From contig JASEVX010000006.1 in NCBI GenBank assembly GCA_031761405.1, forward strand, positions 26,669,097 through 26,733,096: a stretch of 64,000 bases of DNA, given 5' to 3'. Position 1 is the stretch's first letter. The number at the start of each line of letters is the position of its first letter. The notes under the pieces were generated by a model. It saw only the letters and a program-made list of their open reading frames with translations, was not told the origin of the DNA and searched no databases. A program made the translations under genes and the position numbers. Positions 27,601 through 42,600 of the stretch are shown here, piece after piece. The stretch is from Serripes groenlandicus (Eukaryota > Mollusca > Bivalvia > Cardiida > Cardiidae).

Positions 27601-30600
27601 CTGAGAAAGAGATGGCATCATGCGGAACCAGTCTACGGGAAGTGCATCCAGAAGGGAGCCGTCTGAATCTCCTCTCTCCTAAAGAAAGAAAAGGGCCAAC
27701 AGACACCAAGCTGGATACCACCCTGGAAATGGACGAGTCTTCCAGTAAGTCTACTCCGTATATTTCAGCCTATCCATGAGAAAAAGGTACCAGTTGGCTA
27801 TTTGTGAATAGTATAGATCCAGATCAGCCTCTGCAGCCAAATAGTTTGACCAAGATCTGCATTGTTCACATATAATTTACATAAGCTTGTAAGTAGCTTC
27901 TGTCAACTTGTGTAGATTCTGATAAAGCTGAGCAGATAAACATGGTGATATGAGCTTACGCTATACAGAAATGCCAACTTGTACCTTTTCCCATGGACAG
28001 AAATGTGTGTCTTCAAGGATGGCTGTGTTTATTCAGTCTCAACTTATATTTTTTCCGTTTGATTGTGATCATCTTTAAGCTTATATCTTATACTAATCAT
28101 TATTGATATCTGCTTCCTTGGCACATTATCCTTTCGCACATACAACAAATCTGCAGCAGATGATGTCTATGTTAAAATATTGGAAAAAGAGCAGAAAATG
28201 ATCAGTACAATGTATGAGCTATTTCTCCTTTTATCACAATGTTTTCAAAAGAAGTCTGCTGCGAATGCATCAAAATATGTTTGTATGTGGGAAAAGGGTT
28301 AACCAGTACTCACAGCAAAAAGATTGGGAAAGTCCACAATCTTTTATTCTTCCCTAATAGGATTCGAACCCAGGACCCTTAGATCTTAAGGCTAGCACAC
28401 AACCTCTGATGTACTTTATGTCTCCAGGTATTTGTTTTTAAAACAAATCATGATCCTTGGACAAAGCATTAACAATTTTTAAATATCTGAGGAAACTATT
28501 TGTAATATTTTGAAGTTTGTGGGTCATGGAGAAATTGATACTTTGAGCAATTTCTTTTTACCCATCAATTCTTTTCAAGTGTTGACTGTTGCAGAGGCGT
28601 TAAAATCAGGGAATGGGTTTATGTCATAGGTGTGGGGTATTGTAGCAGTATGCAAAGTTAGCAGTGGTTTTATGGTCCCTTATCTGGTACATTTGTTTCA
28701 GACTCTTATGTTTTCAACTCTTTTCAATAATTATTCAAAGGAACTTATTGCTTTGCGAAAGTAGGATGGTTGGGTAGACAAAAGGTTGTCCGATTGATAA
28801 CTGGATAATGATTTGACCTACACTACTCAAACTTGACAGGAAGGCTGGGCTTGACCTGTAGTTGACCTCTATTGTGAGTTACTGTGATCGCCATTTGTCC
28901 GGCGTGCGTCGTCCATCGTCCGTCGTCCATCAACTTCTTCTTCTCAGTAACCAGTGGGTCAATTGGGATGAAACTTCACAGAAAGCGTTCTCTCAATGAC
29001 CTCACCAGAATTCCTTCAAATTTTTGGGATCCATGCAGCATTCTGGTATCCATGGCAACGAAACAATTTTTTTTTTAAAAATCTTCTTCTCCCAAACTGG
29101 TTGGCATATTTTCAAATAATTTTGTAGAAATGTTCCTTGGATGACACTCTATCAGATTCCTTCAAGCCATGTTGATTGGTCAAAAAACATGGCCGCCAGG
29201 GGGGCTGGGCTATTCTGTCTTATAAGGCTATAGTGAAAACTTAAAAAATCTTCTCCTCCTGAATAGTCAGACCGATTTTCAATTAATTTTGTACAAATGT
29301 TCCTTAAGTGACCCTCTATCAGATTCCTTCAAGCCATGTTGATTGGTTAAAAAACATGGCCGCCAGGGTGTGGGGCTATTTTGCCTTATATGGCCATAGT
29401 TAAAACTTAAAAAATCTTCTTCTCCGAAAGTGTTTGGCCGATTTTCAAATAATTTGGTAGAAATATTCCTAGGTTGACTCTCTATCAGATTCCTTCAGGC
29501 CATGTTGATTGGTCTAAAACTATGGCCAGCAGGGGGCGGGGCTTATATGGCTAAAGTGAAAAAAATCAAATCAGGTGAGCGCTCCAAGGCCCTCTTGTTA
29601 TGTTATCCATTTAAAGGACAATGTCACAATGACCTTGAATACAAAAAGCTTGTCCAATTGATAGCTGCAGATTGCTTCGGACTAAGGTCCTCAATTTTGG
29701 CACGGAGGTACGGAGGTTTGGAATGACCAGTTGATGGGCCCTATTAATTTTGAAGTAATCTGTTCAAAGGTCAAGGTCAGAGTGACCTTGAATATGTTCC
29801 TGACGATGAGACGCTTAGGGGTCACAATGTTTGACAAAATTCTCTTGTTATACTTTCATTTATTAAGTACATATATACATTTTAACCCAAGATGTGTTCA
29901 AAGTCTGCAACAGATTTCTTATGTGCAGAAAAAGTAGGCCCTTCTAGTTTAAAACAAGATTCTTATTAAGAGATGGCATTGAGATGTTCATAGAGTGTTT
30001 ATTTATTATCACTTTTATTAAACATGTTTACTAAGATGATTATGCTGCAAGCCTTGGCGAGCGTCATAATCAGCTTAGTTAACAAGTTTATTAAAAGTGA
30101 TAATGAATAAACACAAATTAGATATTCTATTTATCACATAAAGTGATTTATGAGGCGTATTTAAAAAAAATGTACTCAACGTTTACAATATATCTACATG
30201 AAATTTGCCAGTTTTGGCGCCAAAGTGACTTAAGTTATAACGTCAAACAGCTGAAGTGACGTCATTTTCATAGTTTAATTGGTTTTTGTGCTGTAACAAA
30301 GACTTGAGCATAAGGCTGGAAACCAAACTAGTAGTGTCATATGATATTTATGTAATGGGATTTTGACACTCCCAGAGAGGGCTTTATGTGATAAATAATA
30401 AAATTCCATAACAATATGTATATTACAGCCGATTCTGATAGTTCCTGTAAGTATTGAATGAGCCCGCATACTAAGTATATTGTGTATAAATAGTCAATGT
30501 GTGGCAACTATGTTTGTAAGATTCTGTTGTTTTAATCCCAGGTCCCTAGATAAGTGGTTGTATTGCATGTTCTAAAATTCCTTATTTGATTTCTGAAACC

Positions 30601-33600
30601 TACGTTGTGGGAACTCATAAGAATGGTACCCACAACATAGATCTTAAATGAGTATTAAGAGAAATATTGTGGAGCAAATACTGGTTGATTTCTCCTTATC
30701 TAGGCCTCTGTTAAATCCTTCACAGCGTAGAACTGTTTTGTTTGGATGACGTTTGAAAATGATAATTTGTTATAGTTGTTAAAAACAATGACCCATTTTC
30801 TTGCAATGTGTCAAAAAATGGTGCAGTGCAGTGATTTGTCATTAATATATACTCTGGTCTCCTAGGTTTGTAATCCAAAGCACTCAAAGAACGAGGTTTC
30901 CAATGACTAAATAAATCTTTAGACATCAGAAAATATTTCAACAATTCTCAATTAGCTGCTCAATTAGCTGCTACTGCAGAGAAAAAAAAGTTGAGAACAA
31001 AGATGTAATGAACTTAGGACAATCACGAAATTAGAATGCTTTATGTTACATTGCTTTCTGACGCCTCTGCAGCAGACGGCTTTTTGAAAACATAGTGACA
31101 AAAGAAGGAATTGCACAAAACATGCAATTTCTCCTTTTGCCACAATGTTTTCCACCTTTGTCATAGGTTATCCATTCAATTATAGAGATTTTCTATTTTT
31201 TTACAAAATATGTTCAAAGTCGTCTGCTGCAGAATTGCCGTATGAGGGAAAGGGTTAAGTTGGCATTTTGAACTCATTATTATTGAAACAGCAAGGCAAT
31301 TAGAAGTACTAATTAGTTACATTTTTAAATATTGGGAGAAATTATAAAAAGATCCCCTTTTCCATCAATGTTCACACAATGTGCCTTGTACATATGCGTC
31401 AAATATGTGAGGGAAAGGATTTATCTTGTTGATTATTCTTCATGAGCTAGTAATAACAGTGTAAAAAGTATAGATATATAGGTAACTTTAAGCCATATAG
31501 CAGTAGTTCTAGATGCGCATATTATTGTTTTTGTGTATGTAATTTCCTAGCAGATATAATTAATACCCTTTCTCACTTGCAGACAAATTTTCATACATAT
31601 AGTATGCAGCAGAGATTATTAAAAAAAACAATGTGGCAAACGGAGAAATTGCTCATAATGAGCAATATTTCGTTTTCCCACAATGCTTTCACCTATGATC
31701 AATAGTTATTTTCACTTACATAGATTTTCCATATTTTGGTTTAAACCCTTTCTCTCATATAGATGCTTTCTGACGCCTCTGCAGTAGACAGCTTTTTTGA
31801 AAACATAGTGACAAAAGAAGAAATTGCCCAACATGAACAATTTCTCCTTTTGCCACAATGTTTTCCACTTTTAGTCATTGGTTATCCATTCAATTACAGA
31901 GATTTTGTATTTTTTGACAAAATATGTTGAAAGTCGTCTGTTGCAGAATTGCCGTTTGAGGGAAAGGGTTAATTAATGTATTCGAAGCTGACTGCCGCAG
32001 ATTTGTTGTATGTGAGAAAGGGTTGAACCATGGATGCAGTAGAAGTTCTTGATGCTCGTTGATCATTTTTGTGTTTGTGATATAAATATCATAGCAGATA
32101 CAATAATTAATATATTTGCTATCTGTGCTTAGATATATGTAGGAAAAATTAAACTGCAAGATATAGAGGGCTTGGCGTGAAACGGTTGTAACTAAAATTG
32201 GTATTTTGTTACCAAGGTTAATCACCTCGCAATAAAGTCTTTAAAAGCGTTAAATCATTTTTCTTGGTAAACAATGGAAATTTAGGTGCCATTGCTCGTT
32301 CTGAGCAATGGCACCTAAATTTGCATTGTTTACAAAGGGGTCAAAATTGCCCCTAAACCAGGGTTTTCTAAATAGGTTTTTAGTTACAACCGTTTCACGC
32401 CAAGCCCTCGAAATTTAATTTATTATTATACAATCATATAGAGATTAATGCTTCAACCCTTTTCCTGATACAGATAAATATTTATTCATTTGATGATTTT
32501 TGAAAACATTGCGGAAAATCGATGAATTTATCAGGATGAGCAATAACGTTTTTGCTCACAAATTGCTCACCCTTTTCGAACACCAAGTAGTTAAAGATTT
32601 GTTTTCAAATATTGTTGCAGAAAAATAATGATAATGAAAAATCTTGTATCGGGTAATGAGTTTGATATGTATTAATATATTAATAAAATATTATTCCATA
32701 GTATTAACTTGGCATGTTAACCCTTTCCCTCATACGACAATTCTGCAGCAGACGACTTTGAACGTATTTTGTCAATACATAGAAAATCTCCATAATTGAA
32801 TGGATAACCTATGACAAAAAGTGGAAAACATTGTGGCAAAAGGAGAAATTGCACGTTTTGTGCAATTTCTTCTTTAGTTACTATGTTTTCAAAAAGCTGT
32901 CTACTGCAGAGGCGTCAGAAAGCGTCTATATGAGGGAAAGGGTTAATCACATAACTTTAAACATCACTACTTCTCTGAAGTAAACTAAAATGACTCCAAA
33001 ATAGATTAACTTCTTTTTCTTTTGACCGCCTCGGTGGTATAGACGTAAAGCGTCCCTTTGATGTGGGACGTCACAGGTTCAGTCTCTGACTGGGTCATGC
33101 CGAAGGCTTTAAAATGGAATGAACGGCTTTCCCGCCTTAAGACTCAGAATTGTGGCCTGAGCATTAACCCTTTTCCCCATATATATATTTTGTATATAAT
33201 ACAACAATTCTGCAGCAGACGACTTTGAACATATTTTGTAAAAAAAAATAGAAAATCTCTATAATTGAATGGATAACCAATGACTAAAAGTTGAAAACAT
33301 TGTGGCAAAAGGAGAAATTGCTCGTTTTGAGCAATTTCTTCTTTTGTCACATTGTTTTCAAAAAGTCATCTGCTGCAGAGGCGTCAGAAAGCATCTATAT
33401 GAGGGAAAGGGTTAAGACTGACTAGCTGGTGTCAGGATAAATGGACCAGTGGTACTGGTAAAATTGTTAAAAGCAGCTTAAAACACCATAAAGACAAACA
33501 CGTTTTTTAGCTTACCTATTCGAAGAAATAGGGGAGCTTAATATGTACTCACCCCGGCGACCTCGTTGGCGTTGCCAGCTTGGTCAAACCTTTTGCATGC

Positions 33601-36600
33601 AAGGCCTTTTCTCAGACACTGTGTATGCTGTTGCTTTGAAACTTCACACACTTAGTCAAGGTTATTAGATGACCTTGTATGTCAAGTCCCATAACTCTGG
33701 AATGGATTTTGACTGAATTGTGCCCCTTTTTGGACTTAGAATGTTGGTCAAACCTTTGCGTGCAAGGCCTTTTCTCAGACACTGTGTATGCTGTTGCTTT
33801 GAAACTTCACACACTTAGTCAGGGTCATTAGATGACCTTGTATGTCAAGTCTCATAACTCAGGAATGGATTTTGACTGAATTGTGCCCCTTTTATGACTT
33901 AGAATTTTGGTGAAACCTTTTCGTGCAATGCCTTTTCTCAGACACTGTGTATGCTGTTGTTTTGAAACAGTTTTTATCTGATACTGTAAGTCTTCGGTAT
34001 TATGTTCACTATCGGCATACATCGTATATAAACAAATTTACAGATTTAAAAAGCCCAAAAGGGCCTGTATGCAAGTATTGAAAAGGTGTATTATCTTGCA
34101 ATAGGTGATACTGTGTGACTTTACCTAATGCTATAACTGTTCTGAAGTAGGCCCTGATAGGCGAGCTATATTGTCCTCCGACAACTCTTGTTATTTCTTT
34201 TGTTCACCTAATATCAAATATGAAAAATGTTTGTTACACATTCACATGGGTACCCTTTCCTATTCACCTTGTTTAACCCTTTGCCAGATACATCAATCCT
34301 TCATCACAAAAGACAACATTAAAAAACATTTAGGCAAACGTTTGGAAAATTTCAATAAATATAACTGAAATTATTGAATGAGTTGAAAACATTTTGGCAA
34401 AGAGAGAAATTAGGAGCAATATCTGTTTTTGCTACAATGTTTTCAAAAGTTGTCCGCTGTTCATGTGTCAAATTATGTCTGCATGTGGGAAAGGGTAAGC
34501 CCAATTGTTAGTTTATATGCATAAGAATAACATAGCATGTCTCTGAAATATATAATTATGTCATGTTTGCTGTGGTATATGTACATTGTAGAAGTTAGCA
34601 TGTTTAACAGCATGTTTAACTGTTTTCCTTCAGATACAGAAGCTTGCAGCAGATGCCTTTTGAAAACCTTATGTCACATTGTTTTTTCAACTCTATTCAC
34701 AAACTATGCTTTCATTTAGCAAGGGTTTCCATATTTTTGAATGTACAGTCAAACCACACATAGGAAGTGAACAATAAGGTCTTTGTTCACAGATGGTCTT
34801 TAATTGCAGTGTCATTATAGTATACTGAAAATGAGTATTTTTGACTCTAAAAGTATGGTCGCTACAGACAGGGACTGTATATTTAAAATGTTGTGTGCTG
34901 CAGATTTTATGTATGTTGGGAAGGGTTAATGTACATAATTATAATGAAAACTTTTAGTTTTGTATATATAGAAAAGTACTGTTTGTAAAACCCTTGCCCA
35001 CATACAAAAAAATGTGCATCATACAACTTTGTTATTATTGAATAGTTGAACATTTTGTGGCTAAAAGAATAAAATTGATGTATCATTATAGGCAGATTCT
35101 GAATTTGCCACAATATTTTGAAAAGTTTTCTGCTGCAGATGTATCAGAATTCCTCTGCATGTGGAAATAGGTTAAGTGGTGTTGGTTGTGTATGTGTGTG
35201 CATCCCATTGTTTATACCTGTATATAATTATTTATGTATGTATTTATAGATGTGCTAGAATCGCATGGCACACATATTGGTTCCCTTGTTTATAAACAAA
35301 CACTATATAAGACCATAAAAGCGTAACCATAATGTTTATAAATTGAGTAGGTTATGTTGTTGTGCCATCAGACCTTGGTATTGGTAAACAGAATTTACTT
35401 GGCACTCATATTAGTAAACAGGTTTTATCTGTCGCTCATTAATCTTCGCCTAACTTCGTCATCCCTCAGCCAGTAAATCGATACCTATGTGGTTATTAAG
35501 CCCCTATCTCACATTCACGAATCTGAATACGAATGAACACGATTTAACGTTTTTCCTTAAATCGTGTTAGAATGTATGAAGGTCGCGCACTCATTCGTGT
35601 TCATTTGTGTTAAGTCGTGATCGATCACGCGCGGTCGTATGGACGTCGCAGCACGGCTTAAATCGTGTTATAAATTTTTGCAATGCAATTTCTTAAATCG
35701 TGTATGTGAGATAGGGGCTTTACCTAATGAATACGTTAACATTAGCTTGATTTGTAAAAACAAAGAAGTTCATAATTAAAAGGTAACTGATCATGGGTTC
35801 GATTCACATGCTATACTTACATTTTTTTGCTTTCCAATAGATCAAAAGTGTCTTTTAATGTTGTGACCTTTTTATAATGATACTTTTTTCATGTTTTGTG
35901 AGATTTTTATTTTTTAAATTAAAATGAAGGTATGCCAATTAATTATATGTATTTTCTAATTAAACTTATAGAATAAAACATGCGCATGCATGATAGGTTG
36001 TATCCTTTAGGGCAAGATTATTTATACATTGCCATTGTACTAGAATTGAGAACCTAGAAGGATAAAGGAATTTTATGATTGACTAAATGAACATTTTTGA
36101 AAAGAGTTATACATGTAGCGGTCAAATATTAAATTAAATAAAAAAATATATTTAAGGAACGAAAAAAGAACAAAAAAATATGCCTAGCTTAAGAATCGAA
36201 CCCATTAAAATGTAAACTTTGCATTCTGAATCTCTTTGCTCTTACCATTGACTTTTGATAACAATGTCATTGTGACTCAAGGAGAAAGTGCTCATCCTGA
36301 GCATTTTTTCCTTTTGCCCAAGGTTTTTAATTCCATTCAAGTAGTCTGCTTCAGATGCGTAAACAAAAATGTGTTTGCAAGTGGGAAAGGGTTAATTGGA
36401 AATATAAATTTTGACACTATCGGCAATTAAAGTTTGTCAATCAAATATTGCTTGAAATATGCATTTTAAGATAAATTAGAATTAACAAATTGTAATTAGA
36501 ATTAACAAATTGTAATTAGAGTTAACCATTTTACTAGATATGAATATATTTTTATATCTTTCTGGTTTTAAACACATCACATTTAAACAATTAAGTGTAA

Positions 36601-39600
36601 TTTTTGATACAAGGTTGAAGATTTTATGGATAAAGGAAAAATGTGCTTGTCATGTGCATTTTCATCTTATTCACATCACTTTGGAAAGTCATATGCAGCA
36701 AATATTATTATCATAATTATCATTTTAACCCTTTTCCTCATATAGACACTTTCTGATGCCTCTGCAGCAGACAGCTTTTTGAAAACATAGTGACCAAACA
36801 AGAAATTGCACAAAACGTGCAATTTCTTCTTTTGCCACAATGTTTTCCACTTTTAGTCATAGGTCATCCATTGAATTATAGAGGTTTTCTATTTTTTGAC
36901 AAAATATGTTCAAAGTCGTCTGATGCAAAGTTGCTGTATGAGGGAAAGGGTTAAGCAATCTTTCCTTTCGCCCCTAATATTTGTTTTGAAAAGAAAGTTC
37001 TTTTAATTAGAACTATCAGCATTCTAATTCAATATTACCAATCTATACAGTAAGCTCCAAAAGCACCAGTAAGTATATATAGTAATCCTGTAGTTGATCT
37101 GTTTCTGTTTGTTGCTATTCGCCTCAGCCAAAAATGTTGGCATGCATGGGGGTCTATAGAGTTTTATCTAATTGCCTCGACCAAAGTGTTGACATAGAGT
37201 TTTGTGTAACTATAAGCATTGCCAAAAAGTGTTCGCTTGGGGGTATATAGTTTTGTCTAATTGCCCGGGACCAAAAAATGATGGCTTGAAGATAAAGTGT
37301 TTTTTGTCTGATAGCCGAGGCCAAAAGTGTTGGCTTGATGATAAAAGTATTTGTCTGTGGCTAGTCCAACAGTATTGGCTTGGAGTTATAGAGTTTTGTT
37401 TGTAGGCTCATTGTCAAATATAGTTTTTTAGTGGATTTTTAGTTCCACTGGCTGAAAGCCAGTTGAGCTTATCGTTTGGGCAAATTGTCCGTCGTGCGCG
37501 CGTATGGCGTGCATGTGTGCGTTTAACTTTTTGCTTCAAACGACTTCTCCTCCCTGACCACATGTCCAATTCGGAAGAAGCATCCTCTCAATGTCCTCTC
37601 CTAAATTCCTTCAAATCTTTTGGATCCATGCAGAAAAAATAGTCAAAACTTAAACATCTTCTCCTCCGAAAGCGTCAGGCCGATTTTCAAATAATGTTGT
37701 AGAAATGTTCCTTGGGTGACCCTCTATCAGATTCATTCAAGCCAAGTTGATTGGTCAAAAAACATGGCCGCCAGGGGGCGGGGCTATTTTGCATTCATTA
37801 TATGGCTATCATCATGAGTGAAATCTTAACAAATCTTCTCCTGCGAAAGTGTTTGGCCAATTTTCAATTTTCTTCGTAGAAATGTTCCTTGGGAGACCCT
37901 CTATCTGATTCCTTCAAGACATATTGATTGGTCGAAAAACACGGCTGCCAGAGGGCGGGGCTATTTAGCCTTACATGTCTATAGTGAAAACTTAAAAATT
38001 CTTCTTCTCCGAAAGTGTCAGGCCGATCGATTTTCAAATAATTTTGTAGAAATATTCCTAGGGTGACCCTCTTTCAGATTCCTTCCAGTCATGTTGATTG
38101 GTCAAAAACATGGCCATCAGGGGGCGGGGCTGTTTGAAGATTTAATTTTTGCCTAATACTGGCCCTCTTGGGCCTCTTGTTAGCTCACCTGAGCTTTGCT
38201 CAAGGTGAGTTATTGTGATCGCCTTTTGTCCGGCGTCCGGCGTCCGTCGTGCGTCGTGCGTCAAATTCTTCTCCTCAGTAACCAGTGGGTCAATTGGGAT
38301 GAAACTTCACAGAAAGCATCCTCTCAATGACCTCACCAGATTTCCTTCAAATTTTGGGGATCAATGTAGAATTCTGGTTTCCATGGCAACGAAATGAAAA
38401 AAACTTCAAAATTCTTCTTCTCCCAAACTGATTGGCAGATTTTCAAATAATTTTGTAGAAATGTTTCTTGGATGACCCTTTATCAGATTCCTTCAAGCCA
38501 TGTTAATTGGTCGAAAAACATGGCCGCCAGGGGGGGCGGGGCTATTTTTCCTTATATGGCTATAGTGAAAACTTAAAAAATCTTCTCCTCCGAAAGTGTC
38601 AGGCCGATTTTCAAATAATTTTGTAGAAATGTTCCTTGGATGACCCTCTATCAGATTCCTTCAAGCCATGTTGATTGGTTGAAAAACATGGCCGCCAGGG
38701 GTTCGGGGCTATTTTGCCTTATATGGCTATAGTTAAAACTTAAAAAATCTTCTCCTCCGAAAGTGTCAGGCCGATTTTCAAATAATTTTGTAGAAATGTT
38801 CCTAGGGTGACCCTCTATCAGATTCCTTCAAGTCAAGTTGATTGGTTGGAAACTATGGACGCCAGGGGGCGGGGCTTATATAGCTAAAGTGAAAAAATAA
38901 TCAGATGAGTGATCCAGGGCCATCATGGCCCTCATGTTTCAATCAAAGTCAGTATTTTCTAAAATTTCTGGAAATTATATTAATTTGCATTATTTTGAAC
39001 AGCATAATCAGAATATAATCCACTGTCATTTCTCAATAATACACAGAAAAGCATGTGATACACTATAATATGAAATTCTGCCTAGATGTTTTCTAAGTCC
39101 TATGCTGCAAATTCACATATATTTTGGGGAAAGTGCATGGTATGGGGTTTTACAATCTATGCATACTGTTGCTACAAGTTTTTTTTAATTAAAAAAGCAA
39201 AGATTTTTGTAGATTTTTATAAGTGAAAATATAAATAAATTTTGTTTTCAGTTAGTCTCATCACCGATTTAACAGCTGGTTCCTATACCAATGATCTCAA
39301 CCTATACAGTTGTGTCAATATGTTAGGTAAAGGTACAATGTGGTCTAGATAAGAGGCGAATTTCATGATCATACATCTTTATTTGATCTCCACACCATAT
39401 GTTGTTGGTACTCAAAAGATTATTTTGAGTATAAACAACATAGGGTTTAATTCTTTTCCACATACAGACGCTTTCTGACACCTGCAGCAGACGACGATTT
39501 TTATAAACATGGTAGTAAATGGAGAAATTGCTCATCACACGCAATTTCTCCTTTTACCAAAATATTTTCAACTGTATTGTAAAGTACACTTTCAGTAATA

Positions 39601-42600
39601 GAGATTTTCTACGATTTTTCTCAGATGTTTTCGAAGTCGTCTGCTTCACATTGTTTGTGGGAAAGGGTTTAATTGCATAATAGGAGAGATAATGCAGGAT
39701 AAAGAGGTGTGAAGTCCTCCTTAGCCTTCTATGGCTCTGGATACATATTTGGTATGATGTAGTGAAGATATGGGGAGCTCTGTGAATTTTACAGTCTAGA
39801 TGTACGACATGTGTCTCTTTTACCAGTAACTCTTTTAGCCTCGGTGGTGTTGTTGTAGATCATCTGCCTCGGAGTCGGGAGGTCTCAGGTTTAATCCCTG
39901 GCCAGGTTATATCAAAGACTTTTAAAATGGTAGTAAAGGCTGCCCTCCTTGGTGCTCAGGCTAACAGGGTTGGCTGGTGTCAGGATTAATGGACCAGTAG
40001 TACTGGTAACTTACCCAGGATATGCAACTGACAACTGACAACTGAAAAAGTGTTGAAAGTGGCGTAAAACACCAATCAATAAATCTGTGATAGAAACAAC
40101 TTATGATGTCTATAAGGACGACAGAGGCATGGACCTTATTTGTCTCCATCTCGGATGGGTCAACACTTTTCTAATGCAATTTGATGCATCTGCAGCAGAA
40201 CACTTTTTAAAACATTGTAGCTTTCTCTCATATAGATGCTTTCTGATGTCTCTGCAGCAGACAACTTCTGAAAACTTTGTGACAAAAGAAGAAATTGCTC
40301 ATATTGAGCAATTTCGCCTTTATCACAATGTTTTAATCTCTATTCAATATGAATGTCTTCATTTAGGGAGATTTTCCATATTATTGTTGAGATGATGTCA
40401 AAGCCGTCTGCTGCAGATGTGTTGTATGTGGGAAAGGGTTAAACTGTAAAGTTACAGACAAAAGTTCCTCCTATCTTTGTGTACATTTGTATTATTATTT
40501 TATCCTTTAGAATTTTGTTGATTTCTCACACAGATTAGTTTCTATTATTTTAGCCCTTTCCCACATACAGATGCTCTCTGAGGCCTTTGCAGCACTTCTT
40601 GAAACCATTTAGACAAAACGAGAAATTGCTCATTATGAGCAATTTCTTCTTTTGCCACAATATTTTCATGATTTTGACTAAATGTTTGCATAGTCGTCTG
40701 CTTAAGAAACAAATTTTGTTGTATGTGGGAAACTTTTACCATTGAGTTATGATACAACAATATCAGGTTAGGGCATCTGCATGATAGCACAAAGGCATTG
40801 TGCACAAAAGAGCCACTTAATATTGTTATGTGAATGATTGTTTAGAGCACTAATATTATTGCCTCTTAGAGGATTGGACATAGCAGAAGACCTTTAGAAT
40901 TTTATGCTGGGGAAATGTCTGAGGAGGTATGCACAACTCTTTGCTGTTTAACCCTTTCCAAAATACAACAAATCTGCAGTAGATGACTTTAAAAACATAT
41001 TGGAAAAAACATGAAAAATCTATTTATAAGGGTATAATTATTAAATAGAGTTGATAATATTGTGACAAATGGAGAAATTTCTCTTTTTGTCACATTGTTT
41101 TCAAAAGGCGTCTGCTGCAGAGGTGTCGGAAAGGGTTAATATGCAACAGGCCTGACATATGTGTTCCTTTTTGGTTTGGAACATTAAGTTGATTCATTTT
41201 CACAATTATGATTAATTTTTGTAGTATCCTATATTTTAGCAATGTTTCCCAATATCCTAATAGGAGATCTTCCTTTGTAATTTTTAGCTTCACTGGCTGT
41301 TTTACTAAGCCAGTTGAGCTTATGTCATTGCGAATTGTCTGACATGAGTTGGTCAATTCCTTAGCCCACCTGAGCATGAAATTGTTATTGTGAAGGCCCT
41401 TTGTCCAATCCATCATCTGTCAAAATCTTCTCCTGTGTAACCAGTGGGTCAATTGGGATGAAACTTCACAGAAAACATCCTCTTAATGGCCTCACCTTAA
41501 TCCTTACAATTTTGTTTTATCCATGCAGAATTCTGGTTTCCATTGAAACCTAAAGAAAACAACTTAATAAGTTTTCTTCTCCAAAACAGTTGGCTGATTT
41601 TAAAAATAAATTGCACTACGGTCATGGTGGAGTGCCCTTGGGCAAAGCACATTTTCTAGCCTAGTACTGGTTTGTTTATCCAGGGATCATGAAGAAGTGA
41701 ACTGTCGCCGTGATATAACTGAAATATTGTTGAAAGCGGCGTAAAACCCCAATAAATAAATAATAAATATTAAAAATAAATTTGCAGAAATGTTCCTTGA
41801 GTATCAGATTCCAGTTTGAATGGTCAAAAATCATGTCCACCAGAGGGAGGGGACTGTTTTACCTTATACATGTATGGCTAGAGTGAAAAAAATTCTTCTA
41901 TTCCAAAAGTATCTTGATGATTTCCAAATAATTCTGTAGAAATGCTAATGGGAAAAGACAGGTTAATTTGGGATGGAGTTAAAAGCAAAGTGGGAGAAAG
42001 AGAAATTGTTAATGTTACGAGCATTTTCTCCATTTTCGATAATGTTTTCCAAAAGTGCCTGCATTCAGAGGCAGTAAAATGTGTTTCTTTTAGCAAAATG
42101 TGTTCAATTTTAAAGAGTTTTGAACACCTCTCTATACCAAATGTATTGCTTTAACCCTTACCCACATATAGACACTTTTTGACTTTGGAAATCATTGCGG
42201 CAAAAGGAGAAATTGCTCAAAATTAGCAATTTCTCCTTTTGCCTTAAAGTTTTCAACTTTTTTCAGTAATAATACCTACAATAATTGAGATCTTCCATAT
42301 TTTTGAGTAGACATTTTTAAAATCCCATGCTGCAGATTTTTTGTATGTGGGAAGGTGTGTTAACTTTGCCAGATATTTCTCTGGAGAAGTTTCAGGCATT
42401 GTGAATTGCATGTGAATTGCATGTTCTCTAAGTATGAATTATATTTCAGGTAGTTTTACATATTTTAATTAAGATTGGTTATAAGGGTAATTTGACTGAA
42501 ATGTTATTGAAGTCGTTAATTATTTATGTTGTTGGATATAAACTATGAAATGTATATTTTGTTTAACCTTTTCCCTCATATGGCAATTCTGCAGCAGACG

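Noticed and set aside
28357..28429. Functional tRNA gene on the minus strand
   Set aside because: Only the B-box region is convincing; stems do not pair well. Kept as a tRNA-like relic.
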